A stretch of DNA of 64,000 nt, taken from NCBI RefSeq assembly GCF_963422355.1, contig NC_085096.1, positions 6,596,717 through 6,660,716 on the forward strand, written 5' to 3'. Each line of letters opens with the position of its first letter. Within the stretch, counting starts at the first letter, position 1. Position numbers and translations under genes: made by a program. Source of the DNA: Corticium candelabrum. Lineage: Eukaryota; Porifera; Homoscleromorpha; Homosclerophorida; Plakinidae. The notes under the pieces are model-generated. The model was not told the origin of the DNA and did no database searches. It was given only the letters and a program-made list of their open reading frames with translations. Of the stretch, positions 44,970 through 54,960 are shown piece after piece.

Positions 44970-45558
44970 TCACTCTCGGATCGTTAGGATTTTTGGCTTC
45001 GGGACGTTCCCGATAATGAGATCATAAATTGCGTTGCGCAGGCACAGAGCCTCCACGTCTTTTGTGAGGTATGGAGTGTCGATTTTTATCTTCGCTAATG
45101 GAACTTCTCTGAACGTACAGTCCGCTAACTTGATGAATCCAAACTTTCCCGTGTATTGATATGGTTTGACCAGCTCTTGCTTCACCAATATGCTACTGCA
45201 TCCCATGTCTCTCAATGTTTGTACGACTCTATCATCTACTTTTCCTTCTCTCACTGGCATCTCCCCATCCATCGGAAATGCTCGGGTTGCTGCAGGCGTT
45301 CTCTATATACGGTACGTACAGTACCTCGGAGCCGTCAGCGAGGACTAGAAATCCGTTTGTGGCACGCGCTGGCCTCTCCAATAGACATCCGCTTGTTTCG
45401 ATGCCGGCGTCACTCGATAAACGACTGGTTGGGTTTCTGTTCTCCGATTCGCGTCCATCTCTGATCTTTTGTCGCCCCCGCTCGATAAGGAGCCTTCTGG
45501 CTGCTTTCCTGCCTCGAAGTACCGGCGGGGTTCCAACAGTCTTTGGCTTCGTGTCCAA
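44970..45558 (-). pseudogene. Gmr1-like protease region
   Basis: The frame 45272-44970 carries VREGKVDDRVVQTLRDMGCSS, FIKLADCTFREVPLAKIKID and DLIIGNVP. The catalytic box reads D-M-G where D-T-G or D-S-G is expected, so protease activity is doubtful. The sister element at 22.6 kb has the normal DTG. The upstream linker lies in a second frame (45558-45232), one shift away. Confidence 0.8.
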
Positions 45559-46566
45559 GTTTATGACATCTGAAGCACCGTCTCTTCCCTCGAAGTCGGC
45601 AGTCTACTGCTCTGTGGCCGGGCTTGTCGCAAATATAGCAGCGGGATGAAGGTTTTCCCTCTCGTAACGCTCTCTCTGCAATCGGAGCCGTACCGGTACC
45701 ATCACTAATCGTAGTCGGTTGATTGGTCGGAGCGTTCGACACTGTGCAAAACTTCCGTTGGTGCGCCGTCAAGTAGCGATCGGCTGCGTTCGCGAGGTCT
45801 TCTAGGCTCGCTATCTCCCTCTCCTTTAGATGTACCGCCAGATCGTTTGTGCACACTTCCAAAAAACTGTTCTCTTAAGAACATGTTTGTGACCTCCTCG
45901 GCTGACTTGGGATCGCACTTCGAAAACATCATCCATTTCTTCAGGTAGTTCTTCAGGCGGTGAATAAGTTGATCGGGCTTCTCTGCTGGCTCCGGCCTGC
46001 TCTTTCTAAACTTATGCCGGTATCCGTCTTCCGTCAGGTCGTATCTCTTCAAGAGGGCCTCCTTTAATTGCCTGTAATCAACAGCTGCCTCTTCCGATCA
46101 TCGGGAATATACGTCTAGGGCCTTCCCAGACAACAAAGCACTCAGAGCGCCAGCCCATCGGTCGTCCTCCCATCTATTAGCTCTAGCAAATCTCGAATCT
46201 CAGTAGATAACTATCTAGTTCGTCCTTACCATCTTGAAAGGATGCGATCTTGGGTAGTTTCGCTGCGCTAGTATGGTCTACTCTGATGGGCGCGTCTTTA
46301 ATTCTCGCCGCCTCCAGTTCTAACCTTTTTATCTCTAAGGCATGTTGTCGTTCTCTCTCGGCTGCTTCAGCCTTTTCTTTTCTGGCCCGTTCCGCTTCTT
46401 TGGCCGTTTCTCTTCTGGCCCTTTCTACGGCTTCTTGTTCTTCTTTCTTTAGTTCTCGTTCCTTTTGTCTCTCTTCTCTCTCAATCGTCTGTTGATCCGT
46501 CACGAATTGACGTAACTCCGCTCCAGTCAACCCCATCTTCTCCCCAATCGTGACTAGTCGCTCCAT
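45410..46566 (-). pseudogene. Gmr1-like gag
   Basis: Starts MERLVTIGEKMGLTGAEL, followed by a long Glu/Arg/Lys coiled coil (to about 46320), then LPKIASFQDGKDELDSYLLRFE. A stop and shifts near 46180 and 46055 break it. Next come a SCAN-like helical segment (FLREQF, VCTNDLAVHLKERE) and two CCHC knuckles CYICDKPGHRAVDC and CFRCHKLGHEAKDC (45660-45530). Gag packages the RNA. Confidence 0.8.
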
Positions 46567-46629
46567 AACAAATTAATCTACGCTTTCACCTCGACTGTGT
46601 TGCGTCTTCTGTAATCCCGAATAGCTGCT

Positions 46630-46650
46630 TTCCCGCCTGAGCCCCCAGTT
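46630..46650 (-). other. Candidate primer binding site
   Basis: Directly inside the 5' LTR end (..GTGCGACA) the minus strand reads ACTGGGGGCTCAGGCGGG. TGGGGGCTCAGGC could pair with a tRNA 3' end. The tRNA is not identified. Confidence 0.4.
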
Positions 46651-47027
46651 GTCGCACGCGAGAATCCAAGAGCTTTTCGGCGTACACGGAAGACGACGTA
46701 GTTCGACTCGCAGTGAATGATTAAATATTAATGTTACGGACTATATATGAGTACAATCGTGCATATACGCGCACAAGCTCTTCAACACCACGTAACTGAC
46801 AGTTTAATAATTATAACGGTAAGCACCAATTCTCTCTGTCCCTTCTGTCTGTTGTGCTTATGTCCTTCGTACAGATTTTCTCCGTCTGATTCTTCTTCTC
46901 CCCTCTCCTCTTTCCGTCCTCTCTCTCTCTTCTTTCTCTTCTCTCCTCTCCTCTCCCGCTCTCGCTCACACTCGAGCTCACCGGCATCTGCAACTCTATT
47001 TGACTACTTCTAAAAATATCTTAGCTC

Positions 47028-48493
47028 CAGTGTTCTAGCCAGGATTTTTTCCCAACCGGCAATGCTAATTGAATTATGACGCCATTAATAACGGATGATG
47101 ACGTCATCATTGCCTAATTTTAGGTCATCTTTAACTTGCATTAGATTTTAGGATGGTACAGGTGATATAGACACTATCCGCACACAATTCAGTATGTATA
47201 CATTACCTATAGTACGTGCATTGGTCAAAGTGTAGGCAGTAGTGTTAGGTACGGGTTGGAAAGTACCAAAACGAGACCTAACTACACCATCACAAACAAT
47301 GCGAAGGTGTAAGTCAAGCTGACAGATATTGCTAACATCAGTTGTCTCATCTGCCATGACTCCCACAAATGCAGATCGCTGAATAAGAGACGATGTTTCA
47401 TCATGAACTACTTCAGCAAGAGCTTCCAGAAATTCTCCTAGTATTTGGTCACTGTCGTAGTGTGCATTTTTACCCAGTCTGATAGCGGAGAGATCAACAC
47501 CAACCTGGCCTAGTAGCTCTTTCAAACTATGCCATTTCCTCAAAGCAATATCTTCCTTTGCTATCCAGTACAGAGCTTGCAGGCATTTCAACATTGCAGC
47601 ATCCTGTTGCTTGTTTTTGTTTCGGATGTGCTGTATCTGCATTCCTTGAATGCCACCACTTTCAGCTACACGTGCAGCTTGTTTGCTGTGACCAATAGCT
47701 TGCTTGTGTAGCCAAGACTCCTCGTGCTCCTTTACTGCGTCTAGCTTCAGTCGAGTACAGCCTCTAGTAGACCATGCTCCCCTGTTGTGTCCTCCAGGTA
47801 ACATTGTTTTATCGTACCGCTGGCAACACACTTTACAGAACAATTTTGGCAGTGAACCATCTTCACCTAGCCGGTAGGTCAGCCACGACCGAGTACTTGC
47901 CCATGTTGTGTAGCTAGCCGGCATGCCAGATGGCAATTTCACCTTCTTTGCAGGAGGTCCACTATCTGCTGTTGAGGCTAGATCCATACCTTCAGTATCC
48001 AGGATGCGCAGTAAGGATTTTAGTGTCACCGTATGTGAAACATGCAGCGTCACTGTATGTGACACATGCAGCCATTACTAGTACAGAAACTTCAACTATA
48101 GGTTATATAGCTATTCAGATGTACCATGACACCTTATATACAAGGCCCTAGTAAAGAAATGAGTTACAACATTCTTGTAAGAGAAGGTGCAGGTGTACAT
48201 GTGGATGTGCAGGTGTCTTTTGCAAAATGGCATTCCTATCTTGATAGCCTGTTGGTGCACACGTGCCAATGGCAAGGTGAGAATGCAATTAACATGTGAT
48301 ACAGGTACCCTACTGACATGTAGCTGTTTAGCTTTCACAGCAGGCTGTCTCCACAACCATAGTCCCTTCTTCTTACTTGGCAATAATTGTAATCCATCCA
48401 ACCGGCAAAATCAGCTATATTTACCTTCCCAACCGGCATTTTTCCTTCCCAACCGGCAAAATGCAGGCACTGCCGCCTCTGGCGAGAACACTG
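47028..48493 (-). mobile_element. Small hAT-type element inside the LTR
   Basis: Ends CAGTGTTCTAGCCAG (47028) and CTGGCGAGAACACTG (to 48493) are inverted repeats with one mismatch. The 5 bases AGCTC flank both sides. The same LTR in the 3' copy is uninterrupted at this position, which proves insertion. Subterminal TCCCAACCGGCA motifs occur once on the left and three times on the right, all in the same orientation. Confidence 0.8.
47148..48065 (-). CDS. Truncated hAT transposase (ZNF862/C17orf113-like)
   Basis: A 305-residue frame: after a short tail, a zinc-finger-like region LPKLFCKVCCQRYDK with C..C and HNRGAWSTRGCTRLKLDAVKEHEESWLHKQA, a helical middle, and VGVMADETTDVSNICQLDLHLRIV, the first catalytic-D segment of a DUF4371-like hAT. 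The last 30 residues (from about TLTNARTIG) are unrelated, so the frame stops well before the second catalytic residue and dimerisation domain. With the short inverted repeats this makes a non-autonomous, internally deleted element. The C-terminal half is lost. The N-terminal MSHTVTLHVSHTVTL reflects a small direct repeat at about 48030-48065. Confidence 0.75.
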   Translation of the reverse strand: MSHTVTLHVSHTVTLKSLLRILDTEGMDLASTADSGPPAKKVKLPSGMPASYTTWASTRSWLTYRLGEDGSLPKLFCKVCCQRYDKTMLPGGHNRGAWSTRGCTRLKLDAVKEHEESWLHKQAIGHSKQAARVAESGGIQGMQIQHIRNKNKQQDAAMLKCLQALYWIAKEDIALRKWHSLKELLGQVGVDLSAIRLGKNAHYDSDQILGEFLEALAEVVHDETSSLIQRSAFVGVMADETTDVSNICQLDLHLRIVCDGVVRSRFGTFQPVPNTTAYTLTNARTIGNVYILNCVRIVSISPVPS

Positions 48494-48560
48494 AGCTCCT
48501 CCCCGAATCCCTAGTTCCTTCTAAACTCGATATATGTGTGTGTAGAGACGTGACTGGCTA

Positions 48561-48803
48561 TATAGTCTCTCTGTGCCGCTACAACGTCTAATTACTCACT
48601 ATCAGTGCTGCTGTTCATTGTAAAAGTCTACAAGTGGCTTCACATTCATCACCGTCGCCGTCATCTTCTCTTATAGTCCACGCATGTATACGCTGCAGTG
48701 CAAGGAAAAGAGCTCTTGACGCAGGAGCAACGTCTGATCTCGCAACCTTTAGCACAACTGCAACTAGTAAGCTGTAAAAGTGCTGCAGGAGCTGGCGGAT
48801 TTG
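48561..48803. other. No gene seen
   Basis: Short spacer between the LTR element and the 3' end of the minus-strand gene; nothing recognisable. Confidence 0.4.
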
Positions 48804-50600
48804 TCATCCATACGATGTTGAGCAAGGAATTTTTGACTTCCCAGCCGCTGCCATTTGGTGTAGGTGCTTGATAGTCTGCAATCCGTTTCGCCGCAAAAGT
48901 GCTTGATAGTTTGTTCTATTTACATGATGACTGAGGGCATCAATTGTGGGAGGTAGCAGCATTGAGTCATTGGAAGGATTCTGCACCCAAAGCTTGCACC
49001 GGAGATCGTTTACACCATTTGCAAGAATCTTCTTACTGTACATCTTAGATGTAAATTCCTCACAGAGTCGGAGCAGTTCACGAGAAACTGTCGGTTGACA
49101 TCCCAGTTCTTGCATAGCGTGCCAAGTTCCATTTTTGACAAGTTCAAAAGCTGTGCTTTTTCCCTGGCTGAAGAAAGCACTAGTGCTGTCGCATCCAGTA
49201 AAGGCATGCAATCCCGGAAGTGCTTTACACACATCTCCTACACACAGCTTCTCCTAGTGAACAAGCAATAGGTGTCATGCTGATGCAGCGCTTTCCTTTT
49301 TTGTACCTGTCTGCCATATTATCTCTGGCGGGATCTGATGTGCGACAGAGCAGCCTATCACTAAAACGTCGCTATCTGGTGAACGGATGACAATGCGAGA
49401 TGCTTCCGTGTTTGCTGCATGGTTGGCGTGCAAAAACATTCGGGTGTCCACTTCTTCTGCACTGCACGAAAGTGCTGGAATCAATTGTTTAGTGACCGTC
49501 ACAGCATCGTTTGTAGTAAACCTTGAGAGCAATTGCTGCCGTGACACACAAATACACACTTGCCATAAGGAGACGCGCGTATTCTGGGAGCTGCCATTCC
49601 TTAAACAGAAAATCAACAAGAGCAATTTTATTTGCTGCAGCTGCCAAGAACCTTTTCCAATCGCGAGGAAGCTTCTGGTGACGATGCTGTATTTGGATCA
49701 CAGCCGGCGTGACAAATAATGTGCGGCGATTTTTCTCCCAATTTTTGATTGATAAATTCGGAGAACGATCGATCACGAAGTCAATCCGATTTCCAGTATG
49801 AGTACGTTGGGTAATGCAAGTAAAGAGCCGAAGAGCAAGATGAGCGTAAGCTGTTCCGGAAGGAGTGGTAGCTTGTAGAAGAGCCATTCCGTCAAATATC
49901 ACTGTAGTATTTGATGGAAATTGTACAGGAGTGTCGTATTTTTCCAGTAAAGGTATCATCTTGGACTTGGCTGTCTTTTCATCTCCTATGGTATTTCACT
50001 TCTGCAGCTACATCATCGCCACCTGCAAGGTATACCAGCAGTCGCTGGTCATCTCGTAAAGTTGCAGCATTGCATAGTGTACCGTGAAGACTTGTGCAAG
50101 TTGTCAGCTTTTCAGTACGACATCTGTCTTTGCTGTTTCTCTTTGCTCGACCTCGTTTTCTTTCTGGCAGATAATGCACAGACTGGGATCCGTTTGAAAT
50201 TGAACATCAAGACGTTTGTTCTTTTTTGCGATCTGTCCAACTGAGGATTATCACCGCAATTTGCAGATGCTGCTGGAGTTTCAACAACACAAGTATCAAC
50301 ATTTCTGGATAGACGCCTCTGTTTCCTACGCTTCCTTGGAGATCGTACATACTCTGGGACGTTGTCTTCTCGTTCTGTTTCCGTTTCCATTGGACGAGAA
50401 GCAAATTAAAAAAATCACGTCTTCAGAGTAAGCACTAGTTACTCTCGATCTCGGGTAGTGCGAGCATGCGCAGTCCGCGAGTTTGTCGTTGCGTAGCAGC
50501 GAAACGACGCCATCTTCGGCGACCGCGTGTGCACCGCTAGATAGCCATTGATATATACTAGCAGCGCGTAATATACGGGACAATTTATTCTCCAAAAGAT
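48804..50600 (-). pseudogene. PIN/XPG-like nuclease-fold protein (HAFTGCDST family), broken
   Basis: From the right: a low-complexity N terminus (SPRKRRKQRRLSRN, 50390-50112), a cysteine/basic region KRGRAKRNSKDRCR..EKLTTC and AAEVKYH (50179-49979), VIFDGMALLQA (49959-49489), CSAEEVDTRMFLHANHA and RIVIRSPDSDVLVIGC (49625-49275), and LPGLHAFTGCDSTSAFF (49232-48804). The acidic motifs DGMA, EVDTR, SPDSDV and TGCD are arranged as in FEN1/XPG-type PIN nucleases. I know the family only as unnamed invertebrate and fish proteins, often next to mobile elements. Blocks lie in at least three frames and a stop is near 49250. Possibly cargo of a transposon. Function is inferred from motifs only. Confidence 0.55.
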
Positions 50601-51732
50601 TTTGAAGTGCGCATGGCTGAAGTTTGCCATGCCACGTGACAACAGTATATACATAAAATTAATTATTCACATCGTCATAGAGATTGCTATGTCCAAAATA
50701 TACTTATGACGTAGTTTCGAATACGATCCCAAGTCATTTGGTGGCGTGTTCGCGCACATTCCAATCCGTATGTGAGTCACGCCCGTGGCAACCGTTTGTG
50801 CTGTGGAGTTGTTATTGATGCGTTGAGAGACCTCAAAGTCGCAAGGCGAAGTACATCAATTTGTAGAATTGTGTTGATGAAGTGATAGCCCAATTTCTCG
50901 TTCGTCTAGTGGCTTTTCGGCACATACGGAATCCGATCTAGGAGGCGTTACCCTGCAAAATGGAGGACAATGCTCTGATTACAGACGCCAAAACGCACTT
51001 GAACGGCATCCGACCAAAGCCAAAGTTAGCGAAAGCATTGTTTAGGTTACTATAGACACGTTTGCAGTTTCGACAAACTTGTTGATCTCGGCGAGCATGC
51101 CGATACGATGCGCACGTCTTCACCGTCGATATCGGCATGGAAAATTGTCACCGACTGCTTAGCGAAATTGTCTACTGGTATTTAGTTGCTACCTAATGCT
51201 ATTTCAATCGATTTTGTGATTTATATTGAAATAAAAGTTGATGTACTTCAGAGGTAGTAGACTTGTATGCAGATTTATAGTTGCCCGGATGAAAAATTGG
51301 TAGATAAAGGGTTAACCCTTTCCCGTCCGTCATTTATTACGTGCGCATACTTTCTTGTAGGCGTGGGATCACGTGCTCACCTTATCTCCGCCTCCGGTTA
51401 GTACCCGGTTTATATCGGGCCGTTTTCCCGGAACGGATCCTTCCTTTTTATTTTTAAATTATAGCCTAAACGAATCGCTAATAAATTCTCTTTCGAATGA
51501 GCTTACTTTCAGCCTTCTACGTTCTATCAATCGCCAGATATCGCAAGTTGTGTTGACGTCACACCCATGGTCACTTCCGCCCACGTGACTTCGCCATTGA
51601 ATATCTGTCTTGTTCAGCTTTGTTAGCCAATCAAAATATTTTTAGCCGTTTGACACACCCTCTGGGCGTGTCCATGCATACGGGTATAATTTAAGCGGCG
51701 CATGCGGCTTAGTAGGAATTTTGCAGACCACG
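50601..51732. other. No gene; holds the probable left end of a piggyBac element
   Basis: At 51306-51321 the sequence AAAGGGTTAACCCTTT is a perfect palindrome around TTAA, and TTAACCCTTTCCCGTCC reads like a piggyBac end. No matching right end was found downstream. The rest shows nothing I can name. Confidence 0.4.
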
Positions 51733-54731
51733 ATGTCTGAGCGCTGCAGTGGCTTCCCTGGTTCTTTGTTTGCCACTGATCTGGCGGTGCGGTTTCAATG
51801 CGAAACGACGGCCGACGAGGTTTCAGACGAGGACGACGCTTTGTTAACGTCTGACTCGTCACCGGACAACGACGAGACTGAGAACGAGGAAGATCTTCCC
51901 GGGAGCGAACACAGCGATGACGCTACTCTGTAAGTCTAACGATTAGAGGTAAAATTTTGCCGTTTCTTTGCTATATGCTGTTCAGTAAACGTTTTGGGAA
52001 GTGTTTTGAAAGTTTGGGCGTTGACCGTTGGGAAGAATCTAAGATATTCGCATAGTAACAGTGTTTGTCGACGTTGCTATGGCTACGTTTCCGGATGTGT
52101 TTGTTGCAAACGCAATATATATCAATCTGCAAACATTTTCCTAATATTATATGTATTTCTTAGTTTACCAGACGAAGCTGCTACGCTCCACGAGGAAGAT
52201 CTTCCCGTTCACGTTGACAGCGATGACGACACTCTGTAAGTAAAACAGTTATGTATGTAATTCCTTCGTTTTGTCGCGATGCGCTGTTTATTAGACCGTT
52301 TCTTGTAAATTGTTTGCAAGTTAGCTGTTTCTGCTGTAAAGATTTTGAGTTATGCGCATAGCAACACACGTATGTCGTGGTTGCTATGGGTAGGTACACG
52401 GATGTGACCTTTTGCAGACCTAATAATTTGCTGTCATGCAAACATTTTCTAATATCTTTATACATTTCTTAGCCCTCCTTCACATCAACAGCATTCTTTG
52501 CCACCTCCTCCATCTCCGTCTCACTCTACTACACCACCTCCAGTTCTACTACCTTCCAGCCCATCTTTTGTTTCGTCGTCATCATTGTCAACCTCAAGGT
52601 CTCGTCGTTGTCCTCGTCAGCCTCGTCAGCCACGTCAGCCACGTCAACGGCTAAGGATAGCCACTCGTCGGCCTCAACGACAGTTGCAACAGCAGCAGTC
52701 GTCTGATTCCGAGCCTGAGCCAGCCGAACACCTTGATCGCCGCTCCGAACCACTGAACGTCCAGGAGTTGTCTGAATATCCACCTATTGATACATATCAA
52801 TTGAATCTACCACCGTTTCAACCATTCAGGCAACCTGGATTCTACCCTCCTCCAACATATCCAACTGACGCCCTTGGAGTCTTCAAACTGTTCTTCACCG
52901 ATGATATGCTGGAGACCATCAGAATGTATGTGTTTGATGTCTTTTGTGTGCGTTTGTTAGTACGTTATAATATTTTTAGAAACAGCAACATCAACGGTGA
53001 AGACAGTTGCAAAAAGAGTTACCGTGGAAAATCACAAGGGCGCCGAGGGGAGGGGAGTTTTCGTTCAGTGACGCTTGCGGAGATGAACTCATTCATAGGG
53101 CTCATAATATACATGGGAATTGTAAAGGTATGTACTATAGCAAAATTCCTTAGTAGTTTCTCCTTAATTATATATGTATTTATAAGGTTCCCGAGCTCTA
53201 TGAATACTGGTCCACAACCTTTCCATTCCACGGATTGTGGGCCAGACGGTTCATGTCACGCAATCGTTTTGTCGCTATAATGTCGGTCCTGCAGATGGAG
53301 AATCCTCGCACTGACAAGGACCGAGGGACTGACTCATTGAGAAAAGTCAGAGGCCTCGTTGAGGCCATGCGCTTCAACTGCATGAAATATGGTCAGCCCC
53401 ATGCCCGTGTCTCACTTGACGAGCGAATGGTTAAAGCCAAAGGTCGCTTTGGCTTTAGGTATGTAGAAATTTCTAACATAAAAATTAGAAATTGACTAAA
53501 TTATTTTCGCTGTTATTAGGCAATACATAAAGAACAAACCCGTCAAGTGGGGAGTGAAGTTGTATTGTGTATGCGATTCAATCTCCGGCTACACATACAA
53601 TTTAGAGCGACAATCATCGGATGCGGCGACGACAGCAGCAACAGCAGTAGCAACAACAACAGCAACAACAGCAACAACACCAACTGCTGCAACAACTGCT
53701 GCAACAACTGCTGCAACAACGTCCGCTGCAGCAACAACAGCAGCAGCAACAACGTCCGCTGCAGCAACAACAGCAGCAGCAACAACACCAACTGCTGCAA
53801 CAACTGCTGCAACAACTGCTGCAACGTCAGCTGCAGCAACAACAGTAGCAGCAACAAACACAACTGCTGCGACAACAACAACTGCTGCAACCACATCAAG
53901 ATCGGCTGGCTCGGCTCGGAAACGACGGAAGACGACACGTCAACCAGCGGATGACACAAGTGTGATCCATCGTACGGTCATGCGTATGATGGATCCTCTC
54001 CTTGACCAGGGGTACACTGTATACACAGATCAATTCTACACATCAGGACCTCTGTTCAAGGAGCTTTACAATCGGGGTACGATGGCTTGTGGTACAGTCC
54101 AGAAAAATAGTAAGGGTGTTCCTCCGGAAATGAAAACGCCAAGAGTCTTTGGCAAGTCACCACGTGGTAACCATAGCAATTAATTTTATTAGCAAATACA
54201 ATTAATAGTTTTCTTTTAGGTTCATTTCGCTATCACCGCGATGAAGAACTATTGGTGATTCAGTGGGTGGACCGAAGCGTGGTGACGGTTATGAGCACCC
54301 TTCATTCTGGACACCGTTATACTCCCTGCGACAGATTTACCAAGGATCGTGCAAAGTATGACGGGCACCACAAGATCACGATTTCCAGACCTGAGGCTAT
54401 TGGTGACTATAATCTGCACATGGGCGGAGTAGACAAATCGGATCAGATGATCAAATATTACGAAGTCCTGCACAAGAGCCTCAAGTACTGGAAGAAGATC
54501 TTTCTGCACATGATTGACATGGCCGTATTCAACAGCTACATCATGTTTACTGCCCTTCAAAAACAACATCCTCAAGATCCACTTCTCAAGAGGAAAGGGC
54601 AGTATACGCAGAAAGTCTTCAGGTGTGAGCTTATGCGAGGGTTGGCTGGAATCGATACTAACGAACCTGTACCACGATATTGTGAATCAAACAAAAGGGT
54701 GGTACAGGTTCGGCCTCAACTCGATTACTAG
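51733..54731 (+). CDS. piggyBac-type transposase gene, seven exons
   Basis: Exons (all GT..AG): 51733-51929, 52164-52235, 52473-52925, 52980-53127, 53187-53458, 53520-54166, 54220-54731; the phases join. The acidic N terminus (exons 1-2) and a Pro/Ser/Arg-rich exon 3 precede the DDE_Tnp_1_7 core: LAEMNSFIGLIIYMGI, SLDERMVKAKGR (first D), KPVKWGVKLYCVCDS, GYTVYTDQFYTSG (second D), GGVDKSDQM (third D), WKKIFLHMIDMAVFNSY. All three catalytic Asp are present. A Thr/Ala-rich insert of about 90 residues lies between the first and second D. No C-terminal cysteine-rich domain is seen before the stop at 54729. It would catalyse TTAA-specific transposition. The gene seems translatable. Confidence 0.9.
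51880..52471 (+). repeat. Tandem exon-plus-intron duplication in the piggyBac gene
   Basis: The end of exon 1 and its intron, and exon 2 and its intron, are similar: EEDLP....SDDATL versus EEDLP....SDDDTL, and both introns share CGCATAG.AACA, GTTGCTATGG and the 3' part CAAACATTTTC.TAATAT..TATTTCTTAG. Confidence 0.8.
53622..53895 (+). repeat. Trinucleotide (ACA/GCA/ACT)-rich expansion in coding sequence
   Basis: An imperfect ACN/GCN array with higher-order repeats (GTCCGCTGCAGCAACAACAGC occurs twice) encodes Thr and Ala only, inside exon 6 of the piggyBac gene. Confidence 0.9.
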
Positions 54732-54960
54732 CATCAACAACAAATACAAGAACTGCAACGCATTATATTACAGCAACAACTGCAACATCACCAAGACAAC
54801 CAAAATATACAACAAATGCATCAACAACAAATGCAACATCAACAAGACATACAAATATTACAACAACAAATACATCAACAACAAATACATCAACAGCTCG
54901 ACAGATATGACGAATCTGTGCAAGAGATCTTTCAAGCCGGTCAACAGTTCGTTTCAACTT
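54732..54960 (+). repeat. CAA-rich array after the piggyBac stop
   Basis: A CATCAACAACAAATAC-like array. In the same frame as the piggyBac gene it stays open for about 75 codons after the TAG and encodes a Gln/His-rich, coiled-coil-like tail. Confidence 0.75.

Larger units (their letters stand above)
44287..48555 (-). mobile_element. Gmr1-like Ty3/Gypsy element 2, 5' half (inverted)
   Basis: From right to left: 5' LTR (48555 to 46650, split by a small hAT), gag, protease and the first part of integrase, stopping at codons for MYSR where the terminal repeat begins. The 3' half is at 58664-61366 on the other strand. The LTR sequences match. The 5 bases TAGCC abut the 5' LTR (48556-48560, as complement) and the 3' LTR (61367-61371), a target duplication linking both halves to one insertion. 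Confidence 0.8.
46650..48555 (-). repeat. 5' LTR of Gmr1-like element 2, split by a small hAT
   Basis: Matches the 3' LTR at 60948-61366 in two parts, 46650-47027 and 48499-48555. Blocks include the long CTCTCCTCT pyrimidine-rich stretch, complement of GGAGAGGAGAGG in the other LTR, and GAGACGTGAC at the outer end. The first LTR base pair is altered (AG rather than TG). Confidence 0.85.

Noticed and set aside
53543..53959. Leu- and Val/Ala-rich minus-strand frames opposite the piggyBac exon
   Set aside because: Reverse-strand shadow of the ACN/GCN repeat.
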